From assembly GCF_008801835.1 (NCBI RefSeq), contig NZ_VZOW01000004.1, positions 1 through 64,000 on the forward strand: a DNA stretch of 64,000 nt. The letters are read 5' to 3'. The notes beneath the pieces were generated by a model, which was given only the letters and a program-made list of their open reading frames with translations, was not told where the DNA came from and ran no database searches. A program made the translations under genes and the position numbers. The DNA comes from Cupriavidus pauculus. Lineage in GTDB: Bacteria; Pseudomonadota; Gammaproteobacteria; Burkholderiales; Burkholderiaceae. Of this stretch, positions 17,635-26,120 are shown piece by piece; positions within the stretch are counted from its first letter, which is position 1, and the number at the start of each line of letters is the position of its first letter.

Positions 17635-19632
17635 TCACGCGTCGACGTGCGCCAGCTCGGCCGGGCCCATCTCGTAACGACCGCGCCCGAGCGCCTTGGC
17701 GCGATACAGCAGCGTATCGGCCATCCGCATCAGCGCCTCCTCGGTCATCGGTGCGCCGCGATACAGCGCCACGCCGATACTGACGTTGACATCGGCCAGC
17801 ACGCCATCGAAATAGAAACGCCGGCTGACCGATTCCAGAATGGCTTCCGCAACGCGCTGCGCGGTGGCGGGCGAGCCGATATCAGCCAGGATCACCGCGA
17901 ATTCGTCGCCGCCCAGGCGTGCCACATGGTCCGCCTCCCGCACGCAGCGGCGTAGCCGCAATGCAAACGCCTGTAGCAGCAAGTCGCCGGTGGCGTGGCC
18001 GTGACTATCGTTGACGGCTTTGAAGCGATCCATGTCCAGAAACAGCAGCGCCATCAGATGATTCTGATTGCGGCTGTCGGCCATCGCGCCTTGCAGATGC
18101 GCTTCGAAGGCGCTGCGGTTTTCCAGCTGCGTGAGGTGATCGGTGCGCGACATGCGTGACAGCCGCAACGTCTCCAGCTTGCGCTGGGTGATGTCCTGCA
18201 CGTGGATGTGCACGCCCACGACCTGTTTGCCGTCCTCGCTCCATTCGGGTCGATAGCTGGTTTCCATCCAGTGATGATGCGGAAATAGGAATTCGCCTTC
18301 GAAGGTGACCACACTGCCCGCCAACGCCTGCTGCAGATGCGGCCGCGCACGCTGGTATCGCTCCTCGCCCAGCAGTTCGCGCATCGACATGCCGCGGATC
18401 TGCTCGAGCGGCAGCCCGAATGCGCGCTCGTAGGCGACGTTGTTGAAGACGTAGCGCTCGTCGTTGTCGACAAAGGCCAGCAGCGACGGCAGCGTATCGG
18501 TCACCGCGCGCAGACGGCGCTCGCTGCGGGCCAGTTGCTGGCCGCGCTGGCGCACGTCGCGCATCAGGCGGATGAAGGCGCGCGTGACGTCGCCGATTTC
18601 GTCGCGCTGCGGCCGTTTCGGCAGGTTCTCGAACGCGTCCTCGTCGCTGGCGCTGGCGCGCACCACCTGATGCAATCGCGACAGCGGCCACAGCAGACGG
18701 CGCACCGCCAGCCAGATCAGCAGCGCCACTACGGCCAGCGCGATGCCGGACATCATCACGAAACGCTGCTGCATCTGCCGCAGCGGCGCGTAGGCTTCGC
18801 GCGCGGGCAACACCGCCACCAGTTCCCAGCCGGTAGTGGCCATCAGGCGGCGGGCGATCACGGGCCGTTTGGGCGTGAGAAATTCCAGCGTTGCCGCGCT
18901 GTCGTCCACGCCGCAGGTGTCGCCCGTGGCGCGCGCGGGCTGGTGAGCCTGTGCGGGATCGGGATGCTGCACGTACACGGGCGTGGCGCCGGCCGAAACC
19001 AGGCAGTAGAAGCCCGTGATACCGAGCCGGCTGCGGCTCATTTCCACCAGGAAGTTGGAATTGGCCAGGTTCAGCCAGCCGCCTACCAGCCCGATGAATT
19101 CGCCCGACGCGGACATCACGGGCACCGCCACCACGGCGCCCATCGAGCCGTCGATGCGCGCGCGGATCGGTGCGGCCACCACCACGTTGCCCGTGCGGGC
19201 CACTTCGCGGAAATAGGTGCGGTCGCCCACGTCCACCGGCGTGCCGCCCATCGTCAGAACCGTGCCGTGGCGGTCAGTGACCATCACGGCGTCGAACGCG
19301 GCCGGCACCGGCACCGCGCGTCTCACGGTTTCGAGCAGGCGCGGGCGCAGTGCCTCGCGTTGGGCTTCGTCGCGCGTGGCGGCCGGCGACGCCAGCAGCT
19401 CGCGCAATTGCGGCGCCAGATGCTGCAGCATCACGATGCGGTCTTCCATGGCCGTGTCGAGTTGATCGGCCGACAGCTTCACGATGGAATCCTGCTGGTT
19501 CTGCAGCGCGTCCTGCAGGTCGTTGTGGGCGTAATAGAGCGACCCGATGACGATGCCGCCGCCGAGTACGGCGGCAAGCACCGTGGTGATCAGCGCAATG
19601 CGCGCCTTGAGCGATGGCAGTAACCGGGACAT
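17635..19632 (-). CDS. membrane-bound diguanylate cyclase (Cache, HAMP, PAS, GGDEF)
   Basis: A 665-residue inner-membrane enzyme making c-di-GMP from two GTP. Order: transmembrane helix about 10-30; a periplasmic double-Cache-like sensor of about 250 residues; a second helix near 290-310; HAMP; PAS with PAC (about 370-490); and a C-terminal GGDEF domain. The active-site RLGGDEF is intact and an inhibitory I-site RxxD (READ) sits five residues before it, so product inhibition is expected. Start at the ATG occupying 19630-19632. It is transcribed away from the composite c-di-GMP enzyme next door, with 287 bases between them. Confidence 0.92.
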   Translation of the reverse strand: MSRLLPSLKARIALITTVLAAVLGGGIVIGSLYYAHNDLQDALQNQQDSIVKLSADQLDTAMEDRIVMLQHLAPQLRELLASPAATRDEAQREALRPRLLETVRRAVPVPAAFDAVMVTDRHGTVLTMGGTPVDVGDRTYFREVARTGNVVVAAPIRARIDGSMGAVVAVPVMSASGEFIGLVGGWLNLANSNFLVEMSRSRLGITGFYCLVSAGATPVYVQHPDPAQAHQPARATGDTCGVDDSAATLEFLTPKRPVIARRLMATTGWELVAVLPAREAYAPLRQMQQRFVMMSGIALAVVALLIWLAVRRLLWPLSRLHQVVRASASDEDAFENLPKRPQRDEIGDVTRAFIRLMRDVRQRGQQLARSERRLRAVTDTLPSLLAFVDNDERYVFNNVAYERAFGLPLEQIRGMSMRELLGEERYQRARPHLQQALAGSVVTFEGEFLFPHHHWMETSYRPEWSEDGKQVVGVHIHVQDITQRKLETLRLSRMSRTDHLTQLENRSAFEAHLQGAMADSRNQNHLMALLFLDMDRFKAVNDSHGHATGDLLLQAFALRLRRCVREADHVARLGGDEFAVILADIGSPATAQRVAEAILESVSRRFYFDGVLADVNVSIGVALYRGAPMTEEALMRMADTLLYRAKALGRGRYEMGPAELAHVDA

Positions 19633-19919
19633 GAAAGCGAGGCGGATAGGGCGGGCGCAAGCGCACGTCGTATCGGTCGGCACTCCCGCGCAGCATGGCT
19701 ACGCTATCACGGGTCGCGCGTTTGACACATCCCGGACAACACCGATGCGACGACAAAATCCGTGTCGAAGCAGCGGTGGCGCAACGCTGCCGTCGGCGTC
19801 GCCGTCATGTGTGCGTGCCGGCACTGTCGGGCTGTAAAACGACGGGTTATAGTGCGCCCGTCACATGCGTCCCACGGCGAGGTCTCCGTCATCGGGGCGC
19901 GCTCATCCAGCCCTCGTTC

Positions 19920-22763
19920 ATGAAATTGCCTTCGTTGTCCCCCGCCTTGCTGTCGCTGCTGGTTGCCGTGGGCGGCGCGTTGCTGACAGCGGGCGCGTGG
20001 CGTCAGGCGGACCGGCTGGAGCGCCAGGTGGCCGAAAAGAGCGTTGCGGCGCTGCTGGACCGCACCACCGACGCGCTGGCCGACCGGCTCAAGGAAAACG
20101 CGCGGCTGCTGCGCGGCGTGGCGGCGCTGATGGCCGCCAACCCCGGCACCACGCGCGCGCAATGGCGCAACTATCTCTATTCCGCCCAGCTTGACGACCT
20201 GCCCGCGGGCACGCAGTCGATCGGTTACGCGCCGCTCGTGCCGGCGCCGCGTCTGGCGGCGGTGACGGCGGCGGCGCACGCGGACGGCGTGGCCGATTAC
20301 GAGGTCTATCCGCCCGGCGCGCGTCCGGTCTATGCGCCGATCCTCTATGTCGAACCATCGAGCGGACGCAACACGCGCGCCGAAGGATTCGATCTGCTCA
20401 GCGATCCGGAGCGCCGCGCGGCGCTGGAATCGGCGCGCGACAGCGGCCTGCCGGTGCTGACGCACGGCCTGGCGCTGGTGCGCGAGGCGGAAGCCCAGAC
20501 ACACCAGCGCGGCGCGCTGCTTTACGTGCCGGTATTCCCGGCCGACGCACCGGTGGCAACAATCGACGAGCGCCGCCGCGTGCTGGCTGGTGTGGTCTAC
20601 GTGTCGCTGCGGCTGGGCGACCTGATGCGCGCGGTGTCGGGCGACACGGCGGCGCAACTGGTGCTGACGCTCTACGACGGCGCGCAGGCCTCTGACGGCG
20701 CATTGCTGTCGGGCGAGAGCACCGAGGCGGAACGGCGCGCCGACGGGCACAAGCCGATCATCGAAGCGCAGCGCCGTATCGATTTTGGCGGCCAGACGTG
20801 GACGCTGCACGCGGCTACGCGGCCCGCGTTCGAAACCGCGCATGCCGGCCGCTATGGCATGCGGGCGCTGGTGCTGGGCGGGCTGGCGACGTTGCTGATG
20901 GCATGGCTGGCATACCGGCTTGCGTGTGGCCGGCGCGATGCGCGGCGACAGGCCGGGCTGGCCCGCGATGCGGGCGGCGCACAGGCGGCGGGCTTGCGCG
21001 CCAGCCTGGAACGCGCCGAACAATCCGCGGCCGCCGCCAGCATGCGCTACGCGCGCCTGCTCGATCAGGCGCCGTTCTGCGTGATCACCTTCGACGCCGC
21101 CGGCATGATCACCGGTATCAATCGCGCTGGCCAGCGCATGCTGTGGTACGCCGAGGCCGAGTTGGTCGGCCGCATGCCGTATCCAAACCTGCACGACGAG
21201 GACGAGGTGGCCGCCCACGCGCGCGAGCTGTCGTACGAACTCGGCGATACCGTGGCCGCCGGCTTGCCCGCGCTGACCGCCAAACCGAAGCTCGGCGTGC
21301 CCGAGGATCGCGAGTGGACCTATCTGCGGCGCGGCGGATCGCGCCTGCCGGTGCATCTGACCCTGACCGCAATGACCGACGGCGGCGCGGAAAACGGCTT
21401 CCTGGCCATCGCGCACGACCTGACCGAGCGCCGGCGCGTCGACGAATACATCCGCCATCTTGCGCAGCACGACGCCCTGACCGGCCTGCCGAACCGCACG
21501 GAGCTGCACGCGCGCACCGGCGCGGTGCTGGCCGAGGCGCGTCGCCAGGGCGCGCGCGCGGCGCTGCTGCTGCTCGACCTCGATCACTTCAAGCACATCA
21601 ATGAATCGCTTGGGCACCCGGTAGGTGACGACGTGCTGCGCACGATCGCCGACCGGATCCGCGGCGCGGTACGACCGCGCGACGTGGTGGCCCGCATGGG
21701 CGGCGACGAGTTCGCGGTGGTGCTGGGCGGCCTGCGGCACGATAGCGAAGCCGAACTGGCGGCCGCCAAGATCCTCGCGCGCGTATCGGAGGATCTGCAA
21801 GTAGCGGGGCAGTCGCTGCGCGTGACGCCGTCGCTGGGCATGGCGATCTTTCCAGATGACGGCGATACGTTGACCGATCTGATGAAATCGGCCGATTCGG
21901 CGATGTATGCGGCCAAGCAGGGCGGGCGCGCGCAACTGCGCCGCTTTGCCAGCGAAATGGCCGAGGCGTCGCTGGCGCGCTTCACGATCGAGTCGCTGCT
22001 GCGCCGCGCGCTGGCCGAACAGGAATTCCGGCTGCGCTACCAGCCCATCGTCGATGTGGCCACGCTGCAAGTGATCGGCGTGGAGGCGCTGATCGCGTGG
22101 GAGACGCCCGAGCGCGGCCCGATGCAGCCGTCGGAATTCATTCCGATTGCCGAGCAGTCGGGGCTGATCGGCGCGCTGGGTGCGTGGACGCTGGCGCGCG
22201 CGTGCAGCGACATCCAGGCGCTGCGCCGCGAGCTTGGCCGCGATATCGACGTGGCGGTCAATATTTCTCCGTTGCAGCTGCGCGATGCCAGTTTCCCGGA
22301 GACCGTGGCGCGTTGCCTGAAGGCGGCGGAACTGCCCGCTTCAAGCCTGACCATCGAAGTCACGGAGGGCATCCTCGTCGATGGCGGCGAACAGACCGTG
22401 GAAACGTTCCGGCGCGTGCGCCAGCTAGGCGTGGGCGTGTCCATCGACGACTTCGGCACCGGCTATTCGGGACTGGGCTATCTCACGCGCCTGCCGATCA
22501 GCAAGCTCAAGATCGACAAATCGTTTGTCGACGATCTGGCCGTGCCGGGGCACGACCGCGCGGTGGCCGCCGCCATCATCGCGCTCGGTCATCAACTGCA
22601 CCTGCAGGTCGTTGCCGAAGGCGTGGAGTCGAAGGCGCAGTTCGATTTCCTGCGTGGCGAGGGGTGCGATGCGGTGCAGGGCTATTTGTTCTGTCAGCCG
22701 GTCGGCCTTGATGCGTTGCGGCGGATCCTGATCGGCGGCAAGGGGTTTGCCGATGCGGCTTGA
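19920..22763 (+). CDS. CHASE-PAS-GGDEF-EAL c-di-GMP turnover protein
   Basis: A 947-residue membrane protein. A signal-anchor helix (1-22), a periplasmic CHASE sensor (about 70-280), a second helix near 325, PAS (about 375-495), GGDEF (about 510-675, RMGGDEF intact with an RPRD I-site) and EAL (about 690-940). In the EAL domain the Glu of EAL, the Asn of NISPLQL, EVTEG, DDFGTGYS, KIDKSF, AEGVE and the QGY glutamine are present, so phosphodiesterase activity is plausible. The EALxRW signature reads EALIAW, so its arginine is replaced by alanine. Start at the ATG at 19920; earlier starts lack a membrane anchor at the N-terminus. Confidence 0.92.
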   Translation: MKLPSLSPALLSLLVAVGGALLTAGAWRQADRLERQVAEKSVAALLDRTTDALADRLKENARLLRGVAALMAANPGTTRAQWRNYLYSAQLDDLPAGTQSIGYAPLVPAPRLAAVTAAAHADGVADYEVYPPGARPVYAPILYVEPSSGRNTRAEGFDLLSDPERRAALESARDSGLPVLTHGLALVREAEAQTHQRGALLYVPVFPADAPVATIDERRRVLAGVVYVSLRLGDLMRAVSGDTAAQLVLTLYDGAQASDGALLSGESTEAERRADGHKPIIEAQRRIDFGGQTWTLHAATRPAFETAHAGRYGMRALVLGGLATLLMAWLAYRLACGRRDARRQAGLARDAGGAQAAGLRASLERAEQSAAAASMRYARLLDQAPFCVITFDAAGMITGINRAGQRMLWYAEAELVGRMPYPNLHDEDEVAAHARELSYELGDTVAAGLPALTAKPKLGVPEDREWTYLRRGGSRLPVHLTLTAMTDGGAENGFLAIAHDLTERRRVDEYIRHLAQHDALTGLPNRTELHARTGAVLAEARRQGARAALLLLDLDHFKHINESLGHPVGDDVLRTIADRIRGAVRPRDVVARMGGDEFAVVLGGLRHDSEAELAAAKILARVSEDLQVAGQSLRVTPSLGMAIFPDDGDTLTDLMKSADSAMYAAKQGGRAQLRRFASEMAEASLARFTIESLLRRALAEQEFRLRYQPIVDVATLQVIGVEALIAWETPERGPMQPSEFIPIAEQSGLIGALGAWTLARACSDIQALRRELGRDIDVAVNISPLQLRDASFPETVARCLKAAELPASSLTIEVTEGILVDGGEQTVETFRRVRQLGVGVSIDDFGTGYSGLGYLTRLPISKLKIDKSFVDDLAVPGHDRAVAAAIIALGHQLHLQVVAEGVESKAQFDFLRGEGCDAVQGYLFCQPVGLDALRRILIGGKGFADAA

Positions 22764-22780
22764 TGGCTCTCTTAGCCGCA

Positions 22781-22797
22781 CGCAGAAACGGGTACGC
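22781..22797 (+). repeat. copy 4 of the CGCAGAAAYGGGTACGC motif
   Basis: CGCAGAAACGGGTACGC, 17 bases after the stop of the GGDEF-EAL gene, same orientation as the other copies. Confidence 0.7.
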
Positions 22798-22822
22798 CAC
22801 GCCTGACGGGACTGGCCGGCCA

Positions 22823-22864
22823 CAAAAAGAAAACCCGGCTGACGCACACGCGTGCAGCCGGGTT
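22823..22864 (-). terminator. rho-independent terminator of the PadR-like gene
   Basis: AACCCGGCTG (22832-22841) pairs perfectly with CAGCCGGGTT (22855-22864). On the minus strand the stem is followed by a T-rich run (complement of AAAAAGAAAA at 22824-22833). Confidence 0.8.
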
Positions 22865-22892
22865 CCCGCGAGCGGGGGCGCTCAAATATTTG

Positions 22893-23231
22893 TCAGCTGT
22901 TATGGATGGCGGTGTGTGGCGCGGCGCTGGACGCTGTCGCGCCGGAATGGTGGAGGCGGCGATAAAGTTCATCGATGCGCGAGCGGCTGGTCGCCAGTTC
23001 CTCGCGGCCCTGTTCGGTCAACTGGTACACCCGTCCGATGCCATCGCGCAGCACGCTTTCCAGATAGCCCTCCATCTGCAAGGCGCGCAGCAGCGGCCGC
23101 ACGGTGCCGATGTCCACCTGGAATCCGTATTCGATGAGCATTTCTGCAAGCATGGCCACGGTGGCGGGCACCTCCATGGCGAATTGCATCACGTAGACGC
23201 GGGCTAGCAAGCCGAGGAACTGTCGTTTCAT
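22893..23231 (-). CDS. PadR-like winged-helix regulator
   Basis: A 112-residue protein. The core reads as a PadR-type winged helix: a helix-turn-helix in the region of LAEMLIEYGFQVDIGTVRPL, then LLRALQMEGYLES and a wing VLRDGIGRVYQLTEQGREEL, with a C-terminal helix for dimerisation. The N-terminus (MKRQFLGLLARVYVMQFAM) is unlike the usual PadR start and may be an adaptation. Start at the ATG occupying 23229-23231. A strong terminator follows. The regulated gene is unknown; nothing divergent lies within 500 bases. Confidence 0.72.
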   Translation of the reverse strand: MKRQFLGLLARVYVMQFAMEVPATVAMLAEMLIEYGFQVDIGTVRPLLRALQMEGYLESVLRDGIGRVYQLTEQGREELATSRSRIDELYRRLHHSGATASSAAPHTAIHNS

Positions 23232-23344
23232 GAGGCTGGGAACGCAATACCGGGGCGGAAGGTTGACGCGGGAATGCAACGTGCGCGAAACGCCTCACCC
23301 CACAGCGCCGCACAATCGCTACGATACGTGTTTTTCCGACGATA

Positions 23345-23379
23345 GAAAAAAAGAAGCCGCCAGGGTTGCCTGGCGGCTT
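23345..23379 (-). terminator. strong orphan terminator
   Basis: AAGCCGCCAGG (23354-23364) pairs with CCTGGCGGCTT (23369-23379) around a GTTG loop. On the minus strand it runs into a T-rich tail (complement of AAAAAAAGA at 23346-23354). No minus-strand gene ends here; the only annotated neighbours are the PadR-like gene downstream and a plus-strand transporter. Confidence 0.7.
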
Positions 23380-23768
23380 GTCGGGAATGCGTCGGAGGGG
23401 TCAATTAACTCTGGCGCAGACCAGATTTTAATAGAACTGAATACGGGATGTCACGCCCTGTGGTAAAGCCCCCTCCATCAGTAGGGTGCGGGTGAAAGCG
23501 AGTCGAAAGCGATCTTGCCGCGCCCGTGCAATTGACATGGCTTTTGCGCCATTTTGGGGCAAATATTCGTTGTTTTCGCGTCATATCGGATAGATCGTGC
23601 TGCGCCTAGGCATGTGTCCGAATCCAGCCAGCCATGCGCCGCTTTTAGCGCTGTAATGACGCAAGGCTCATGTGTTTGCCCCGCACGATTTGCTCGAAAT
23701 GTGGCGCTTTTGTCGCCTCTGGGCAACGGTTCTACGCACTCTGCCGTCATCGCTAACTTCCCACCCCC
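23380..23768. other. intergenic region, possible small RNA upstream of the orphan terminator
   Basis: About 390 bases with no convincing gene. The orphan terminator at 23345-23379 faces this region, so a short minus-strand transcript may originate here. The stretch 23400-23460 is more AT-rich than its surroundings. The DMT exporter promoter is presumably at the right end. Confidence 0.4.
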
Positions 23769-24680
23769 ATGAGACCTGCCGACCTGCTTCGCCTGCTGTC
23801 GCTTTCCGCCATCTGGGGCGCCAGCTTCCTGTTTATCCGGATTGCTGCGCCCGTGCTGGGGCCGTTGCCCACAGCCTTCTTCCGTGTGCTGATTGGCGCG
23901 CTGACGCTGGCCGCGTGCCTGCCGATGATGGGGCTGAAGTGGAACATGCAAGGCAAATGGCGCCCGGTCATTGTGCTGGGCATCATCAATTCCGGCATTC
24001 CCTTTGTGATGTACTCGGTGGCGGCGCTGTGGCTGCCCGCCGGATATTCCGCCATCTTCAACGCCATGACGCCGTTGATGGGCGTGGTCATCGGATCGCT
24101 GTTCTTTGCAGAGAAACTCACGCGGGCCAAGGCTGCGGGCGTGCTGATAGGCCTCGCCGGCGTTTTCGTGCTGACACGCACGGGCCCGGTGGTGTTTTCG
24201 CACGAGGTGATGCTTGGCGCGCTGGCCTGCCTGGTCGCCACCTCGTGTTACGGGCTGGCCGGATTTTTGACGCGACGCTGGATCACGGCGCGCGGCGGAC
24301 TGGACAATCGCCTCGTGGCGGGCGGCAGCCTGGTGGGTGCCACGCTGTTCCTGCTGCCGTTCAGCGTCGCGGCGCTGCTGCGTGACAACACGCTGCCTGC
24401 AGCCGACTTCGGCGTATGGGGCGCGATGGTCGGCGTCGGCATGTTCTGTACCGCTATCGCCTATGTGCTGTATTTCCGTCTGATCGCGGATCTGGGGCCG
24501 GTCAAGTCGCTGACGGTCACCTTTCTGATTCCGCCGTTCGGCATCGTGTGGGGATGGATGTTCCTGGGAGAAACGCTGTCGTGGGCGCACGCCGCAGGGA
24601 TGCTGCTGATCGGCGTGGCGGTCTGGCTGGTGCTGCGTCCCGCCGCCCCGGCCGCGGCGGCGGCAGTGGCCCGGTCATGA
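23769..24680 (+). CDS. DMT-superfamily transporter (EamA/RhaT type)
   Basis: A 303-residue inner-membrane protein made of two five-helix EamA repeats. The first ends near residue 140 (AAGVLIGLAGVFVLTR) and the second near 290 (AAGMLLIGVAVWLVLR), and both show the WGxxFLxxR/GExL style of this family, which exports metabolites such as amino acids or drugs. The start is the ATG at 23769. The first helix has the SAIWGASFLFIRIA motif. Substrate unknown. Confidence 0.88.
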   Translation: MRPADLLRLLSLSAIWGASFLFIRIAAPVLGPLPTAFFRVLIGALTLAACLPMMGLKWNMQGKWRPVIVLGIINSGIPFVMYSVAALWLPAGYSAIFNAMTPLMGVVIGSLFFAEKLTRAKAAGVLIGLAGVFVLTRTGPVVFSHEVMLGALACLVATSCYGLAGFLTRRWITARGGLDNRLVAGGSLVGATLFLLPFSVAALLRDNTLPAADFGVWGAMVGVGMFCTAIAYVLYFRLIADLGPVKSLTVTFLIPPFGIVWGWMFLGETLSWAHAAGMLLIGVAVWLVLRPAAPAAAAAVARS

Positions 24681-24724
24681 CGCCGGGCGGGCAGCGGGAT
24701 CGGTAGGTCCAAGCTGGGGCGACA

Positions 24725-25066
24725 TCAGCGGCGATAGTAGTCGTCATGGTGATGCCACGCATGATATTCGCGGCGGTCGTACCAGCGGCGGCCGTCCCAG
24801 TAACGATCGCCGTGCCAGCCGACGATTACGGCGGGCGGCGCCACATATACCGGCGACGCGGCGCGGTACACCACGGGCGGCGGGGGCGGCGGCGCAACAT
24901 AGACGGGGCGGGGCGCCACGTAGACCGGCGCTGGGGCCACCACTACCGGCGCGACAGGCACGCCGAGATTCACATCGACATCGACGCGCGCCATGGCTGC
25001 GGTGGAAGCCGCCAGCGTGGCGACGCCGGCAAGAAACAGGGAAAGACGGAGTGGGCGCTTGGTCAT
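24725..25066 (-). CDS. small exported Pro/Val/Tyr-rich protein
   Basis: A 113-residue protein with a signal peptide (cleavage near AAMA, residue 25) followed by repeated Val-Ala-Pro-x-Pro-Val-Tyr units and a C-terminus rich in Tyr, His and Arg (WDGRRWYDRREYHAWHHH). Similar low-complexity exported proteins are common in Burkholderiales, and their role is unknown. The ATG occupying 25064-25066 is preferred because GGTGA lies five bases upstream; a GTG nine bases earlier is possible. It is 107 bases downstream of the Fur-like gene on the same strand. Confidence 0.7.
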   Translation of the reverse strand: MTKRPLRLSLFLAGVATLAASTAAMARVDVDVNLGVPVAPVVVAPAPVYVAPRPVYVAPPPPPPVVYRAASPVYVAPPAVIVGWHGDRYWDGRRWYDRREYHAWHHHDDYYRR

Positions 25067-25173
25067 GGTAGTCACCGTGGGCGAGATGCGATGACTTCAC
25101 TCTACCCAAACGGCGTATTACCGATTTCGCGCCTTTGTAACGCGGACACGCGTTTATGTAAGAAACGTGCGCG

Positions 25174-25641
25174 TTAGTCGTGAACCACGCCGGCTGCGGT
25201 CTCGGCATCGGCCTGCTGGCAGGCGCGGCAGAGCCCGTACAGCACCAGCATGTGCTCGCGCAGTTCGAAATCGTTCTGCGCCGCCACCTGCCGCTGGCGT
25301 TGCTCGATGCTTTCGTCGCGGAATTCCTCGACCACGCCGCAGCCAACGCAGATCAGATGGTCATGGTGGCCGCCCTCGTTCAGTTCGAAAACCGCGTGGT
25401 CCGACTCGAAGCTGTGGCGCAACAGGATGTTGGCCTGCACCAGCTGATTCAGCACGCGATACACCGTCGACAGGCCTGCCTCGACATCGAGATCGAGCAG
25501 CACGCGATACACGTCTTCCGCGCTCAGGTGGCGGCGATGGCTGCTGCGGAACACTTCCAGCACGTGCATGCGCGGGGAGGTGGCCTTCAGGCCCGCGCGC
25601 TTCAGTGGGACGGCTTTGGAATTCACGGTGGAAGTAGTCAT
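25174..25641 (-). CDS. Fur-family metalloregulator
   Basis: A 155-residue ferric uptake regulator family protein. An N-terminal winged helix (about 10-85) leads to a dimerisation domain with the metal-ligand cluster GGHHDHLICVGCG and a C-terminal CRAC; the CVGC and CRAC pairs would form the structural zinc site. The sequence is closer to Fur than to Zur or PerR, but a genome may carry several members. Start at the ATG occupying 25639-25641 (MTTSTVNSK); the 36 upstream residues are Arg-rich and not conserved-looking. Divergent from the oxygenase at 26121, which has a Fur box. Confidence 0.88.
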   Translation of the reverse strand: MTTSTVNSKAVPLKRAGLKATSPRMHVLEVFRSSHRRHLSAEDVYRVLLDLDVEAGLSTVYRVLNQLVQANILLRHSFESDHAVFELNEGGHHDHLICVGCGVVEEFRDESIEQRQRQVAAQNDFELREHMLVLYGLCRACQQADAETAAGVVHD

Positions 25642-25803
25642 GCGCAAGCTCGCGTCCGCTACGGGCACGCGGTTAATACTCCAATCGGTGGATCCGGCGC
25701 GACGCGCGCGGTATCGGCGCTCTGGGCCGGATCGCGCGTCCGCCGGCACATGGCGGAATCAGGCGGAAGCGCCCGGACCGGTCGAACCGCGCCGGCCCGG
25801 GCG

Positions 25804-25942
25804 GCGCACTGTTCTTCACAGTGCGCGGAATAAAAAGGTGGCCTGGCTTGTCGCTGGATGACGCGATCGGGAAAACGGGGTCTGGATGTTTTCCCGATCT
25901 TCCTGCGACTGGCTACTACCAAACGCTCCGTGTCTCGGAGCG
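25804..25942. ncRNA. tandem hairpins, candidate structured RNA or leader
   Basis: Three consecutive perfect hairpins lie between divergent genes: GCGCACTG/CAGTGCGC (25804-25826), GATCGGGAAAAC/GTTTTCCCGATC (25865-25899) and CGCTCCG/CGGAGCG (25924-25942). The middle one can be enclosed by GTCGC (25850-25854) with GCGAC (25905-25909). No known riboswitch class is recognised. It may be a leader of the downstream oxygenase or an independent small RNA; strand is uncertain. Confidence 0.4.
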
Positions 25943-26064
25943 GTCCCCACAAAAGACGGTCTGCGATGATGTTGGTGAAGACTGACTTTCCATGCCAACA
26001 GCACCTGGTAATCGGTTCCTGTCCGGTTTCGGCGTTGCCGTGCGTCAGACAGTGAAGCCAGTGT

Positions 26065-26085
26065 AAATGGGAATTAATCTCATTT
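26065..26085. promoter_or_regulatory. Fur box
   Basis: AAATGGGAATTAATCTCATTT is a near-perfect 21-base palindrome (two mismatched pairs) matching the TGAGAAT-type half-sites of proteobacterial Fur boxes. It lies 36 bases before the TTG start of the oxygenase and on the divergent side of the Fur-family gene. Confidence 0.7.
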
Positions 26086-26120
26086 CAAGAGATTTTTTCA
26101 ATGAGTCGATAGGAGCGGCT

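Noticed and set aside
19707..22070. 787-residue minus-strand open frame
   Set aside because: Antisense shadow of the GGDEF-EAL gene without recognisable domains.
26067..26120. ATG at 26067 as the oxygenase start
   Set aside because: It has no ribosome site and lies inside the Fur box; the TTG at 26121 follows AGGAG at proper spacing.
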